Positions 1 to 6,979 of a stretch of DNA of 50,779 nucleotides are shown here, piece by piece (the stretch's first letter is position 1; each line of letters opens with the position of its first letter). Made by a program: the position numbers and the translations under genes. A model generated the notes under the pieces. That model had not been told where the DNA came from. It made no database searches and worked only from the letters and a program-made list of their open reading frames with translations. The stretch comes from a virus, in the IMG/VR virus record IMGVR_UViG_3300047560_000810, positions 1 through 50,779 of that record; one strand, written 5' to 3'.

Positions 1-186
1 AAGGCAACCAAGACTAAGGTTGTGAACGTTAAGGCTAAGGCTCCTGCCAAAGCTACTAAGACTGTCGTCTCTAAAGAGAAGATGGAAGAATCGCGTCTGC
101 AAAAGATTATCGATGACTCCACTCCTGTCGATGACGAAGTCGAAGACTTCAACCAGATCCTTCGCGACAATGGCATTGAAGTCTAA
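1..186 (+). CDS. C-terminal fragment of a Lys/Ala-rich protein with acidic tail
   Basis: The frame is open from the window edge and ends at TAA 184-186, giving a 61-residue tail. It has a Lys/Ala-rich stretch and then an acidic end containing DDSTPVDDEVEDF. A basic linker followed by an acidic C-terminus is the layout of phage ssDNA-binding proteins (gp32 type), and a DsbA-like gene lies 2 kb downstream as in T4. The conserved core is outside the window, so this identity is only a guess. A terminator follows directly. Confidence 0.75.
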   Translation, partial: KATKTKVVNVKAKAPAKATKTVVSKEKMEESRLQKIIDDSTPVDDEVEDFNQILRDNGIEV

Positions 187-206
187 TAGAGAATAATTAT
201 TTTTCT

Positions 207-246
207 GGGCTGTTGAGGGTGCCATCCCCTCAACGGCTCTTTTTTG
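207..246 (+). terminator. Rho-independent terminator
   Basis: GTTGAGGG (212-219) pairs with CCCTCAAC (227-234) around a 7-nt loop, followed by CTCTTTTTTG. It closes the transcript of the truncated gene at the window start. Confidence 0.85.
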
Positions 247-272
247 TATGATGGTTTTATAATGGAGAAACT

Positions 273-536
273 ATGTCTCGACAAGCTAAATTACTTTCCC
301 ACCTGCAATCTGGCGCTGAAGTTACTGCACGCCAAATCCACGGTTCTTTCGGTTTGAAGAATCCCCACGATGCGATCCACCAATTGCGTTCACAGGGTCA
401 TTGCATCTATTCTAACCGCGCAAAACTTGCTGATGGTACTGCAACTACTAAGTACCGTATTGGTAAGCCAAGCAAGCGCATGGTCCAACTTGCCAACGCT
501 GTTCTCGGCGCACAGGCTTTCACTGCACAACGCTAA
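273..536 (+). CDS. Small helix-turn-helix DNA-binding protein
   Basis: 87 residues. The first 60 fit a winged HTH of the kind common in phage early regions: helix (QAKLLSHLQSG), helix (TARQIHGSFG), and recognition helix (NPHDAIHQLRSQGHCI), then a short beta hairpin ending TKYRIG. The C-terminal tail is basic (KPSKR). GGAGAAACT precedes the ATG. It probably binds DNA as a regulator, but the target is unknown. It is the first gene after a terminator. Confidence 0.6.
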   Translation: MSRQAKLLSHLQSGAEVTARQIHGSFGLKNPHDAIHQLRSQGHCIYSNRAKLADGTATTKYRIGKPSKRMVQLANAVLGAQAFTAQR

Positions 537-548
537 GCAGTGAAACGT

Positions 549-577
549 TAATGGGTATTCGGGCTGAGTGCCCATTA
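549..577 (+). terminator. Hairpin, possible weak terminator or attenuator
   Basis: TAATGGG (549-555) pairs with CCCATTA (571-577). A nested GGGC/GCCC pairing is an alternative fold. The following tract (ccattttc) is only weakly T-rich. It lies between the HTH gene and the pyrophosphohydrolase gene, just upstream of the latter's ribosome binding site. Confidence 0.4.
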
Positions 578-597
578 CCATTTTCACTGGAGGAATA

Positions 598-930
598 ATG
601 GCAACTTTAGAAGAAGTTAAAGCATCCCAAAAAGCTACCACTGGCGGTAGAAAATTCGATGGCGGTAAACTACAATATGGTCTACTACCACCCCTAGCAT
701 TGGCAGAGACCGTTAAGGTTCTGACCTTTGGAGCAGAGAAGTATGAGCCAGACAATTGGAAACAAGTACCTGATTCCAAACGTCGTTACTTCGATGCGAT
801 GCAACGTCACCTGTGGGCTTATAAAGCAGGTGAGGAAATGGATCCAGAATCTGGCATCCACCATCTGGCTCACGCAATGTGTTGCCTGATGTTTCTTTAT
901 GAACACGATGTGAAATATAGTAAGGAGTGA
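598..930 (+). CDS. dATP/dGTP diphosphohydrolase-like domain protein (DUF5664 type)
   Basis: 110 residues, starting at ATG 598 behind GGAGGAATA; an in-frame ATG at 568 has no such site. The pattern GGRKFDGGKLQYGLLPP near the N-terminus, then LTFGAEKYEPDNW, RHLWAYKAGEE and SGIHHLAHAMCC is that of the phage all-alpha dNTP pyrophosphohydrolase-like domain (MazZ/DUF5664). Such enzymes cleave dNTPs to dNMP and pyrophosphate and trim unwanted nucleotides from the pool. The acidic and His residues in GEEMDPESGIHHLAHA would be the metal-binding face. Activity is inferred from family resemblance only. Confidence 0.7.
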   Translation: MATLEEVKASQKATTGGRKFDGGKLQYGLLPPLALAETVKVLTFGAEKYEPDNWKQVPDSKRRYFDAMQRHLWAYKAGEEMDPESGIHHLAHAMCCLMFLYEHDVKYSKE

Positions 931-931
931 T

Positions 932-1318
932 ATGTTTTTCGGTAATAAACTCGATAAACAACTCGATCGTGAGATCGAAAAGACTAAGCGAGAACTTGAT
1001 AGCCTAGTCAGCGAGAATGCCAACCTCGTTGCTCGTATCAAGGAACTCACTGACCGTCTTGATGACGAATACTCTAAAGCTACATACGCCATTGACTGGA
1101 AAGAGATGAATGCTTTCTCCATCGAGCGTATGAAAGAGAACAACATCCCCAAGACGGTCATCGGTTATATCTTGACAGAGCCAGTTGTTTCTACTGACAG
1201 CGATAATGTTACCTACAAGGACATCGTCCGCGAGTGGACTCTCTACTGCTCACACGAAGAACACCAACGTCTGGTGAAACAATTCGAACAATACAAGAAG
1301 GACAAGTATGCAAATTGA
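932..1318 (+). CDS. Unknown coiled-coil protein
   Basis: 128 residues, one base after the preceding stop, behind TAAGGAG. Residues 5-45 form a clear heptad coiled coil (KLDKQLDREIEKTKRELD onward). The rest is mixed and charged with no recognised motif. The last bases overlap the next gene, so translation is likely coupled. Function unknown. Confidence 0.6.
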   Translation: MFFGNKLDKQLDREIEKTKRELDSLVSENANLVARIKELTDRLDDEYSKATYAIDWKEMNAFSIERMKENNIPKTVIGYILTEPVVSTDSDNVTYKDIVREWTLYCSHEEHQRLVKQFEQYKKDKYAN

Positions 1319-1817
1319 TATCCTTTGGTTAGTTGTTTTTGCAGTCGGCGGTCTCATTGTACTCGCTGCTGCATACTCTGCACGTAAGTCCTACCTTCTG
1401 AAGAAGAAAGAAATGGAACGTGCCATCGCTTCCTATCGTCTGATGGAAGAACGTGCTGATGCGGCTCGTCGTGCTGCTCGAGCAGAGCGTATGACATATG
1501 AGCGCATTTCAACACCAGTCCAAAAGGCTCCTACTGTTACGTCTAAGACTACCACCCGTAGATCTGAACCGACATATTCTCGTAGCGTTGCCACCGACTC
1601 TGATGAAGTGGCGAATATGATTATGATGAACAATATGGTTGCAGCGATGGATACTACTCCATCCTATTCGTACAGTTCTTCATCATCCGATGACAGTTGT
1701 TCGCGTAGTAGTTATGAGAGCAGTTCTTCTTCCAGCTACTCGTCTTACTCTTCTTCTGATAGTTCTTCGAGCTATAGCTCTTCTGATTCTGGGAGCAGCA
1801 GTTCAGGCTGCGATTGA
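1308..1817 (+). CDS. Membrane-anchored protein with long serine-rich tail
   Basis: 169 residues. One hydrophobic helix (about 5-27) is followed by a charged Lys/Arg/Glu helix (30-70), a Thr/Arg-rich linker, and a C-terminal run from about residue 118 made mostly of Ser with Tyr and Asp (SSSSSDDSCSRSSYESSS and on), ending GCD. The tail is low-complexity and probably disordered. The start overlaps the previous gene by 11 bases. No family recognised. Confidence 0.6.
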   Translation: MQIDILWLVVFAVGGLIVLAAAYSARKSYLLKKKEMERAIASYRLMEERADAARRAARAERMTYERISTPVQKAPTVTSKTTTRRSEPTYSRSVATDSDEVANMIMMNNMVAAMDTTPSYSYSSSSSDDSCSRSSYESSSSSSYSSYSSSDSSSSYSSSDSGSSSSGCD

Positions 1818-1843
1818 TTATGTTAGATATTAAAAGGAATGTT

Positions 1844-2200
1844 ATGAATTCAGTTAAGATGCAACGCGATGAGTTGCTGAATATTGTTCGCGAGAACAAA
1901 GAAAAGCACATTGCTGCTTACAAAGAGTCTGTCGAAGACTATAAGGTTGCTGTTATTAAGATCGCTTCTGCGAACCTAAAAATGGCGAAGACTGCTGACC
2001 TAAGCAAATTCGATTTCAAGAAGTTTCCTTCTGTTCCAATGTCCTACGAAGATAACTACAGCCGTGCAATTCGTATGCTTGAGTTGTCTGTTGAGAGTGT
2101 TATCGAAATCGAAGAACATATTTTTAATCAACTCGTCCTCGACGAATGGGGTTGGAAACAACAATTCGTTGCAGCTGGCGCACTTTACAAGAGTATCTAA
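1844..2200 (+). CDS. Conserved phage protein of unknown function
   Basis: 118 residues. ATG 1844 was chosen because AGGA (1835-1838) sits 5 bases upstream; the in-frame ATG at 1820 has no such site. Helical and charged. The start (MNSVKMQRDELLNIVRENK) and the block RAIRMLELSVESVIEIEEH..FNQLVLDEWGWKQ..ALYKS form a pattern I recognise from many T4-like phages, always without a function. The stop abuts the ATG of the DsbA-like gene. Confidence 0.65.
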   Translation: MNSVKMQRDELLNIVRENKEKHIAAYKESVEDYKVAVIKIASANLKMAKTADLSKFDFKKFPSVPMSYEDNYSRAIRMLELSVESVIEIEEHIFNQLVLDEWGWKQQFVAAGALYKSI

Positions 2201-2449
2201 ATGACCATTATTTCAGATCAAGACAAGAAAGACTTCCACAAAGTTATCGTGGAGATTAGCAACTCAATGACTCGCACTGAAGGTGAGCGCGACTACGTCA
2301 AAGAGGCTGTCAAGGAATTGTCCGACAAATACCAGATCCCTAAGAAGACTGTAAGTAAGATTGCCAAGACTTACCACAAACAAAACTTCCAACAGGCTCA
2401 GCAAGAGAACGAAGAGTTCGAAGAGATCTACGAAAAGATCACAAAATAA
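2201..2449 (+). CDS. dsbA: DsbA-like double-stranded DNA-binding protein
   Basis: 82 residues (T4 DsbA is 89). The second half, with VKELSDKYQIPKKTV, then ..IAKTYHKQN and a C-terminal acidic helix EEFEEIYEKI, matches the layout of T4 DsbA (KDELGVDGK..LLALYHKDN..EEVVELYDTVF). T4 DsbA binds dsDNA and enhances late transcription. The gene is followed by a promoter and the clamp gene, which in T4 also works in late transcription. Confidence 0.65.
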   Translation: MTIISDQDKKDFHKVIVEISNSMTRTEGERDYVKEAVKELSDKYQIPKKTVSKIAKTYHKQNFQQAQQENEEFEEIYEKITK

Positions 2450-2451
2450 AT

Positions 2452-2480
2452 TTGTCATTTACCCCTCTTTGGGGTAAAAT
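2452..2480 (+). promoter_or_regulatory. Sigma-70-type promoter for the clamp gene, with hairpin in spacer
   Basis: TTGTCA (2452-2457), 17 bp, TAAAAT (2475-2480). An 8-bp inverted repeat, TTTACCCC (2458-2465) and GGGGTAAA (2471-2478), fills the spacer and runs into the -10 box. In read-through RNA this hairpin could act as a weak terminator. Confidence 0.7.
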
Positions 2481-2519
2481 ACTTTATACATAGTAATGTA
2501 ACTATTGATTGGAGAAAAT

Positions 2520-3176
2520 ATGAAACTAAGTAAAGAGACCGTCGGTCTGATCAAGAACTTCGCTGGTATCAACAGCAACCTTCTTTTGAAGAGCGGTAAT
2601 AAGCTGGCTACCATCAGCGCACAGAAAAACGTTATGGCAGACGCAACTGTCACTGAGACTTTCCCAGACTTCGGTATCTATGACTTGAATGAGTTCTTGG
2701 GTGCGATGTCTTTGTTCGAGGATCCAGAGTTGGACTTCGACACCAAGTATGTTACCATCAAGCAAGGTAATATGAGCATCAAGTATTTCGCTGCTGATGC
2801 ATCTGTTTTGACTGCTCCACAGAAGAGCATCACTTTCCCTCAGGCAGAGATCGAATTCAATATGACTGCAGCGATGTTGAATATGGTTCATCGTACTGCG
2901 TCTGTCCTTCGCGCGACTGACCTATCCATTGTCGGTGATGGCGAGACTATCACTGCAGTCGTCGGCGACAAGAAGAACGCGACTGGTAACTCTTTCAGCG
3001 AACCTGTTGGAACTACCGACAAGACTTTCCGTGTTAACCTGAAGGTCGAAAACCTAAAAATGCTTCCAGGCGATTACACTGTGAGTATCTCTAGCAAGAA
3101 AATCTCCCGTTTCAAGGGTGCTGGCGACTTGGTTTACTACGTCGCAGTTGAGGCTGACTCTACATTTGATTTCTAA
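2520..3176 (+). CDS. 45: Sliding clamp (DNA polymerase processivity factor), gp45-like
   Basis: 218 residues (T4 gp45 is 228). ATG 2520 follows GGAGAAAAT. The start MKLSKETVGLIKNFAGIN, the block FGIYDLNEFLGAMSLF, the central FPQAEIEFNMT and the end YYVAVEADSTFDF match gp45 closely; T4 ends in VVALEADSTHDF. The trimeric ring tethers DNA polymerase and, in T4, activates late promoters. It has its own promoter and is followed by a hairpin containing a second promoter for the clamp loader. Confidence 0.95.
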   Translation: MKLSKETVGLIKNFAGINSNLLLKSGNKLATISAQKNVMADATVTETFPDFGIYDLNEFLGAMSLFEDPELDFDTKYVTIKQGNMSIKYFAADASVLTAPQKSITFPQAEIEFNMTAAMLNMVHRTASVLRATDLSIVGDGETITAVVGDKKNATGNSFSEPVGTTDKTFRVNLKVENLKMLPGDYTVSISSKKISRFKGAGDLVYYVAVEADSTFDF

Positions 3177-3194
3177 AACGAGAGGGAGTATAAT
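3166..3194 (+). promoter_or_regulatory. Sigma-70-type promoter with -10 box inside a hairpin loop
   Basis: TTGATT (3166-3171), 17 bp, TATAAT (3189-3194). The -10 box is the exact loop of the inverted repeat GAGGGAG/CTCCCTC. The -35 lies in the last codons of the clamp gene. Expected start near 3201, which gives a leader of about 27 nt to the clamp-loader ATG. Confidence 0.65.
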
Positions 3195-3206
3195 CTCCCT
3201 CTTCTT
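3182..3206 (+). terminator. Hairpin terminator overlapping the promoter
   Basis: GAGGGAG (3182-3188) and CTCCCTC (3195-3201) flank TATAAT, followed by TTCTTATTTG. It can terminate or attenuate read-through from the clamp gene, while transcripts starting at the internal promoter lack its 5' arm. Confidence 0.6.
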
Positions 3207-3227
3207 ATTTGTTATGAAGGATTGCTA

Positions 3228-4178
3228 ATGGATATTCGTAATGACCAGTTTCTGTGGGTTGAGAAGTACCGTCCACAGAAGATTGATGATTGTATTCTTC
3301 CCGAGTCTCTGAAAAAGACTTTTAAGGACTATGTGGCACAGGGTGAACTGCCTCATATGATTTTGTGTGGTACCGCTGGTGTGGGTAAGACCACAATCGC
3401 TAAGGCTCTATGTAATGAGATCGGCGCAGAGTATATCGTTCTTAACGGCTCTGACACTGGTGGTCATATCGACACACTTCGTGACCTCGTTAAAGGTTTC
3501 GCTACCTCTGTTTCGTTGACTGACGCCAAGAAAGTCATCATTATGGATGAGGCTGACTATATGCAGGCAAACTCTACGCAACCAGCTTTGCGTAACTATA
3601 TGGAAGAGTTTTCTGCGAACTGCCGATTCATCTTCACCTGTAACTACAAACAGAAGATCATCGAACCTCTCCATAGCCGATGCGCTGTTATCGAGTTTAA
3701 GATTGACGCTGCAGATAAGGCTAAGATTGCAGCTTCGTTCTATCGTCGTGCCGTGGACATTCTAACTGCAGAAAAGATTGAATTCGATTCTAAGGTTGTA
3801 GCAGAACTGATCACTAAACACTTCCCAGACTGGCGTCGAGTTCTGAACGAACTTCAGCGTTACTCTGTTTCTGGTAAGATTGATAGCGGTCTTCTTGTGA
3901 ATATGTCAGAAGAGTCTCTGAAGTCTTTGATCCGAATGATGAAGGCTAAGGACTATCCTGAAGTTCGTAAGTGGGTTGGAAAGAACACTGATGTCGATAC
4001 GACTGCTTTGTTCCGAGATCTGTACGATACTGCCACCGAAACTATCGACGCATCTACAATCCCTAATCTGGTTCTGATTCTTGCAGACTATCAGTACAAA
4101 GCTGCTTTTGTGGCAGACCACGAACTGAACATCATGGCTGCTCTAACAGAAATTATGGTCCAATGTAAATTCAAGTGA
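3228..4178 (+). CDS. 44: Clamp loader large subunit (AAA+ ATPase), gp44-like
   Basis: 316 residues (T4 gp44 is 319). ATG 3228 has AAGGA 6 bases upstream. Walker A is GTAGVGKTT (48-56), Walker B IIMDEAD (104-110), sensor 1 FTCN (136-139), and the SRC motif HSRC (149-152) carries the arginine finger. N-terminal WVEKYRPQKIDD is typical of clamp loaders. With gp62 it opens the gp45 ring and loads it at primer junctions using ATP. The clamp gene lies just upstream and the gp62 gene one ORF downstream. Confidence 0.96.
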   Translation: MDIRNDQFLWVEKYRPQKIDDCILPESLKKTFKDYVAQGELPHMILCGTAGVGKTTIAKALCNEIGAEYIVLNGSDTGGHIDTLRDLVKGFATSVSLTDAKKVIIMDEADYMQANSTQPALRNYMEEFSANCRFIFTCNYKQKIIEPLHSRCAVIEFKIDAADKAKIAASFYRRAVDILTAEKIEFDSKVVAELITKHFPDWRRVLNELQRYSVSGKIDSGLLVNMSEESLKSLIRMMKAKDYPEVRKWVGKNTDVDTTALFRDLYDTATETIDASTIPNLVLILADYQYKAAFVADHELNIMAALTEIMVQCKFK

Positions 4179-4185
4179 GGATGCT

Positions 4186-4506
4186 ATGGAACAATTCGTT
4201 ATTATCTTTTTGATTTTTGTAGCAGGGTTTATCTTCGGTTGGGAGTCGCGTGAACGTGCGGCTAAGAAGACTGTTGAGCGTTTACTCGATCAGATGGAAG
4301 ATGAACTAGATAAGGAAAAGCAGAACGGTATCAATATCAAGATTGAGCGTAACGGCGATTTCCTTTATGTGTTCGATAGCAATACTGATGCGTTCATGGG
4401 TCAGGCTACAAACAGAATGGATCTTGAGAAGGTTCTTGGAGAGAAATTTCCTGGAAAAAGATTCTTCGCTACGTCAGACAATCTGAAAGAAGTTGGTTTC
4501 AAATGA
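4186..4506 (+). CDS. Small membrane-anchored protein of unknown function
   Basis: 106 residues, with RBS GAGGATGCT. N-terminal hydrophobic helix (3-18, FVIIFLIFVAGFIFGW), then a charged helix, then a compact domain with IKIERNGDFLYVFDSNTDAFMGQA. It sits between the two clamp-loader genes. The C-terminal half looks like a small globular cytoplasmic domain. No family recognised. Confidence 0.6.
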   Translation: MEQFVIIFLIFVAGFIFGWESRERAAKKTVERLLDQMEDELDKEKQNGINIKIERNGDFLYVFDSNTDAFMGQATNRMDLEKVLGEKFPGKRFFATSDNLKEVGFK

Positions 4507-4889
4507 GCCCATTTGATTTTGTTAATGCGATCAACCTTACAAAGAAAGATTTGCTCGCAGAAGATCCTCAGAACGAAAAGGAATACAACAAGACTAAATT
4601 TATCGTAAACAGAGCATTAGGTTATTTCCCCGACACTGTCCTTCCTGCGAATGCAATGAATATGCATTCAGATATTCCAGCGAAGTGGCAATTCCAGTTT
4701 TTCCTAAATACTATTTCTAAGAAGAAGCGATTTAGCAAGTGGGTTGAGAAAGAACCCAAAACTGAATCGTTACAACTCGTAAAAGAGTATTTTGGCTATT
4801 CAAGTGAGAAGGCGAGAGAAGCGTTGACGGTTCTTTCAGACGAAGACTTGATGATGATAAAAGAAAAACTATTCAAAGGTGGAAAATAA
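4503..4889 (+). CDS. 62: Clamp loader small subunit, gp62-like
   Basis: 128 residues, shorter than T4 gp62 (187). It overlaps the preceding gene by 4 bases. FIVNRALGYFPDTVLPANAMN followed by KKKRFSKWVEK corresponds to the conserved gp62 core (MVENALSQFPECMPAVYAMN..RGKRYGKWAK); the C-terminal helices (EYFGYSSEKAREALTVLSDEDL) also fit. It would be the delta-like subunit pairing with gp44. Its position between the gp44 and RegA genes matches the T4 order 45-44-62-regA. Confidence 0.8.
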   Translation: MSPFDFVNAINLTKKDLLAEDPQNEKEYNKTKFIVNRALGYFPDTVLPANAMNMHSDIPAKWQFQFFLNTISKKKRFSKWVEKEPKTESLQLVKEYFGYSSEKAREALTVLSDEDLMMIKEKLFKGGK

Positions 4890-5308
4890 TGTCTGTAGAG
4901 ATGATTTACTACGACTGGACTCCCGAGTCTATGCTTGAAGTGACACTGCCAGAACCTGATAACTTCTTAAAGGTTCGAGAGACTCTTACTCGCATCGGCA
5001 TCGCATCCAGAAAAGAAAACAAGTTGTATCAATCTTGCCACATCCTACATAAGCAAGGTAGATACTTCATTGTCCATTTCAAAGAACTGTTTGCATTGGA
5101 CGGCAAAGAATCGAACATCACCAGTGGTGATATCGAGAGACGAAACGCTATCGCTGGTCTGCTAGCTGATTGGGATCTGTTAAAGATACTAAATACTACG
5201 CAGTCAGAGCAAAAGGCTTCTCTGTCTCAAATTAAGGTCGTGTCTTATAAGGACAAAGACCAATGGGAACTTGTACCGAAATATAACATTGGAAAGAAAA
5301 CAAAATGA
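4889..5308 (+). CDS. regA: RegA translational repressor
   Basis: 139 residues. LPEPDNFLKVRETLTRIGIA, LYQSCHILHKQGRYFIVHF and the end WELVPKYNIG match T4 RegA (122 aa) almost word for word. RegA binds ribosome binding sites of early mRNAs, including those of clamp and clamp-loader genes, and represses translation. ATG 4889 overlaps the gp62 stop (TAATG) and has GGTGGA upstream. This adds about 14 residues to the T4 protein, and Met 15 (4931) would give the T4-like start. Confidence 0.93.
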   Translation: MSVEMIYYDWTPESMLEVTLPEPDNFLKVRETLTRIGIASRKENKLYQSCHILHKQGRYFIVHFKELFALDGKESNITSGDIERRNAIAGLLADWDLLKILNTTQSEQKASLSQIKVVSYKDKDQWELVPKYNIGKKTK

Positions 5309-5472
5309 TTAAACTTGAACTTGATGTGAATGAAGTAAACACTATTCTTCGTGTATTGGGTAAGCACCCATTCGATGAAGTCGCTAACTTGATCGTTAAG
5401 ATTAAGCAACAAGGTGACTCTCAAGTTGCTGCATTGATGGCAGCAGAGCAAGCTGAACAAACAGCTGCCTAA
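5305..5472 (+). CDS. Small conserved phage protein (55 aa)
   Basis: Begins in an ATGA overlap with the regA stop and ends at TAA 5470-5472. MIKLELDVNEVNTILRVLGK, then PFDEVANLIVKIKQQGDSQV, is a short strand-helix-helix protein of a type I recognise from many phages, without known function. The tail is Ala/Gln/Glu-rich. Coupling to regA suggests co-expression with the replication genes. Confidence 0.75.
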   Translation: MIKLELDVNEVNTILRVLGKHPFDEVANLIVKIKQQGDSQVAALMAAEQAEQTAA

Positions 5473-5609
5473 ATAATTTTATCCCTCGGGATGGGAACGT
5501 AAAGACTCTACTACCTTAGGAGCGTCTAAGGCTGGCACTACGAAAAGGTGTCCCTGTACCACAGTAAGCAGGATTGACTACGCCAAATTGGGTAGTCGCA
5601 TTTTATTTT
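5473..5609 (+). promoter_or_regulatory. Structured 5' leader upstream of hsp20
   Basis: This stretch has no ORF but several local pairings. CCTTAG (5514-5519) pairs with CTAAGG (5526-5531), CTGT (5554-5557) with ACAG (5561-5564), and GACTAC (5576-5581) with GTAGTC (5592-5597). The last hairpin is followed by a T-rich run (5600-5609) and looks like an intrinsic terminator. ACTACC (5510-5515) could instead pair with GGTAGT (5591-5596), giving a mutually exclusive fold. CTAAATA at 5469-5475 resembles a late promoter box. It matches no riboswitch class that I could name. Confidence 0.5.
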
Positions 5610-5632
5610 AACTCGCTTAATAGGAGAAAACC

Positions 5633-6115
5633 ATGAATAAGCAATTCGTACCTGCTTTCTTTAGTCAAGACACTTTCAAAGATATCGACAAGTTCTTTGT
5701 CGGCTTCGATGAACAATTCCGCAAGATGCAGCAACTGCACGACGACTTGACTAAGAACGTCCCAAACTACCCTCCATACAACATCCGCAAGGTTGATGAC
5801 ACTCACTACGTCATCGAGATGGCTGTCGCTGGCTTCGGTCAGAACGAACTTGACATCGAGATCGACGGTGGTAAGTTGATCGTTAAGGGTAACGTCACTA
5901 CTGACGAAACAAACGACTTCTTGTTCAAGGGTATCGCTTCTCGTGCGTTCACTCGCTCTTTCGCTCTCAACGATCAAGTTGAAGTTAAGGACGCTGAGTT
6001 GTTCAACGGTATGTTGAAGATCGCTCTGGAAAAGTTGATTCCTGAGACACAAAAGTCTAAGAAAGTACCAGTCCGTGCAAAGTCTGAAAAGACTCTTCTA
6101 AATGAAGCAGCATGA
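5633..6115 (+). CDS. hsp20: Hsp20/alpha-crystallin small heat shock protein
   Basis: 160 residues, with RBS AGGAG. The N-terminal arm (1-45) is followed by an alpha-crystallin domain: YPPYNIRKVDDTHYVIEMAVAGF, then ELDIEIDGGKLIVKG and TRSFALNDQVEVKDAELFNGMLKIALEK, with a short C-terminal extension. It is IbpA-like in layout. Hsp20 genes are frequent in T4-like phages of aquatic bacteria and probably help virion protein folding. It is preceded by a structured leader with a possible attenuator. Confidence 0.93.
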   Translation: MNKQFVPAFFSQDTFKDIDKFFVGFDEQFRKMQQLHDDLTKNVPNYPPYNIRKVDDTHYVIEMAVAGFGQNELDIEIDGGKLIVKGNVTTDETNDFLFKGIASRAFTRSFALNDQVEVKDAELFNGMLKIALEKLIPETQKSKKVPVRAKSEKTLLNEAA

Positions 6116-6183
6116 GACTACTTGCTAAACTACAATCCTTCCTAGAATCTTTTAGAAGATACAAAACAGGTAAGGTTAAGTAA
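6112..6183 (+). CDS. Very small basic protein (23 aa) coupled to hsp20
   Basis: The ATG overlaps the hsp20 stop (ATGA) and the frame ends at TAA 6181-6183. The sequence begins MRLLAKLQSFLESFRRY and could form one amphipathic helix rich in Leu and Arg/Lys. The coupled start argues that it is translated, but the length gives weak statistical support. Function unknown. Confidence 0.5.
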   Translation: MRLLAKLQSFLESFRRYKTGKVK

Positions 6184-6210
6184 AGGACAGGGGCGCAAGC
6201 CCCTTCTAAT
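6183..6210 (+). promoter_or_regulatory. Ribosome binding site bridged by a hairpin
   Basis: AAGGA (6183-6187) is 23 bases from ATG 6211, too far for normal initiation. The stable hairpin GGGGC-GCAA-GCCCC (6190-6203, stem ending CCCC with a GCAA-type loop) lies between them. Folding would bring the Shine-Dalgarno to an effective distance of about 9 bases, as described for T4 gene 38. It could also act as a weak terminator. Confidence 0.5.
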
Positions 6211-6768
6211 ATGGTAGCACGTAAACTAACAGTACTGGATAAACAGAAGATTGTTTATCATCTTCAATCCCTACAGGGTGAAGACCGACGCCTACGCTTT
6301 GGTGGAACTGTTTCTGATACATATATTCAGGAATATGTGGAAAAGTCATTCGAAGACGATTCGAAATGGTTTGGCGTAGATCATATTGGTGGTAACCTAA
6401 TTGCCGCATGCCATGCTGCAATCTATAACGGACAGGCAGAACTTGGATGTTCTGTTAATCCAGATTACCGCAATCAAGGTCTAGCACAATCAATGTTCGA
6501 TCGCGCAGTGACTTGGCTACGCACCAAAGATATCACAACAGTGTTCATGCACTGTCTGACAGAGAATCGCGCCATGCGTCATATCGCTTCTAAGAACGAT
6601 ATGGTCGTTGTTAGCGAATATGGAGAAACCGACGCAGAAGTTAAGGTTGAACCTCCTACCCCTGCCACCCACATGCGTGATGCATACATGGATAGAATCG
6701 CTTTATACGATATGTTGTATAAACAAAATTATAACGCATTTGATTTTTACTGGAGACGTAACATCTAA
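6211..6768 (+). CDS. GNAT-family acetyltransferase
   Basis: 185 residues. The central block AELGCSVNPDYRNQGLAQSMFDRAVTWL is the GNAT beta4-alpha3 region, with the acetyl-CoA pyrophosphate loop RNQGLA (87-92). FMHCLTENRAMRHIASKNDM is the following strand and helix. The C-terminal 50 residues are an unrecognised extension. The substrate is unknown; phage GNATs modify host proteins, small molecules or DNA bases. The start relies on the hairpin-bridged ribosome binding site upstream. Confidence 0.85.
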   Translation: MVARKLTVLDKQKIVYHLQSLQGEDRRLRFGGTVSDTYIQEYVEKSFEDDSKWFGVDHIGGNLIAACHAAIYNGQAELGCSVNPDYRNQGLAQSMFDRAVTWLRTKDITTVFMHCLTENRAMRHIASKNDMVVVSEYGETDAEVKVEPPTPATHMRDAYMDRIALYDMLYKQNYNAFDFYWRRNI

Positions 6769-6777
6769 ATATGTTAT

Positions 6778-6978
6778 ATGAAAGCCAAACTCTCCCCCAA
6801 TCTAATATCCTTCGTGTTGGTGCGCAGGGGAGAATGGTTTCTTAAAGTATCCGTATATAAAAACAAATACATAATGGTCGTGGCGCAGCATACATTTGAT
6901 TCTGATAAAACTATTATTAAGTTCTTTTTAGATCAAAATAAAGCAGCAGATTTTATTGAAACCCTAGTTGAGGAATAA
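6778..6978 (+). CDS. Hypothetical protein (66 aa)
   Basis: Starts 10 bases after the acetyltransferase gene with no strong ribosome binding site. Alternating hydrophobic and charged residues (ISFVLVRRGEWFLKVSVYKNKYIMVVAQH) suggest a small beta-sheet protein with a C-terminal helix (DQNKAADFIETLVEE). This stretch is noticeably AT-richer than the replication genes. No family recognised. Confidence 0.5.
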   Translation: MKAKLSPNLISFVLVRRGEWFLKVSVYKNKYIMVVAQHTFDSDKTIIKFFLDQNKAADFIETLVEE

Positions 6979-6979
6979 T

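Noticed and set aside
255-263. TATAAT before the first small gene as a promoter
   Set aside because: No -35 box at 16-18 bp, and a start there would remove the gene's ribosome binding site.
1844-2200. The gene before dsbA as gp33 (late transcription coactivator)
   Set aside because: Position matches T4, but the sequence shows a different conserved family and no clamp-binding tail.
5473-5632. Self-cleaving ribozyme or known riboswitch in the hsp20 leader
   Set aside because: No hammerhead core and no match to the motifs I can recall, so only a generic structured leader is claimed.
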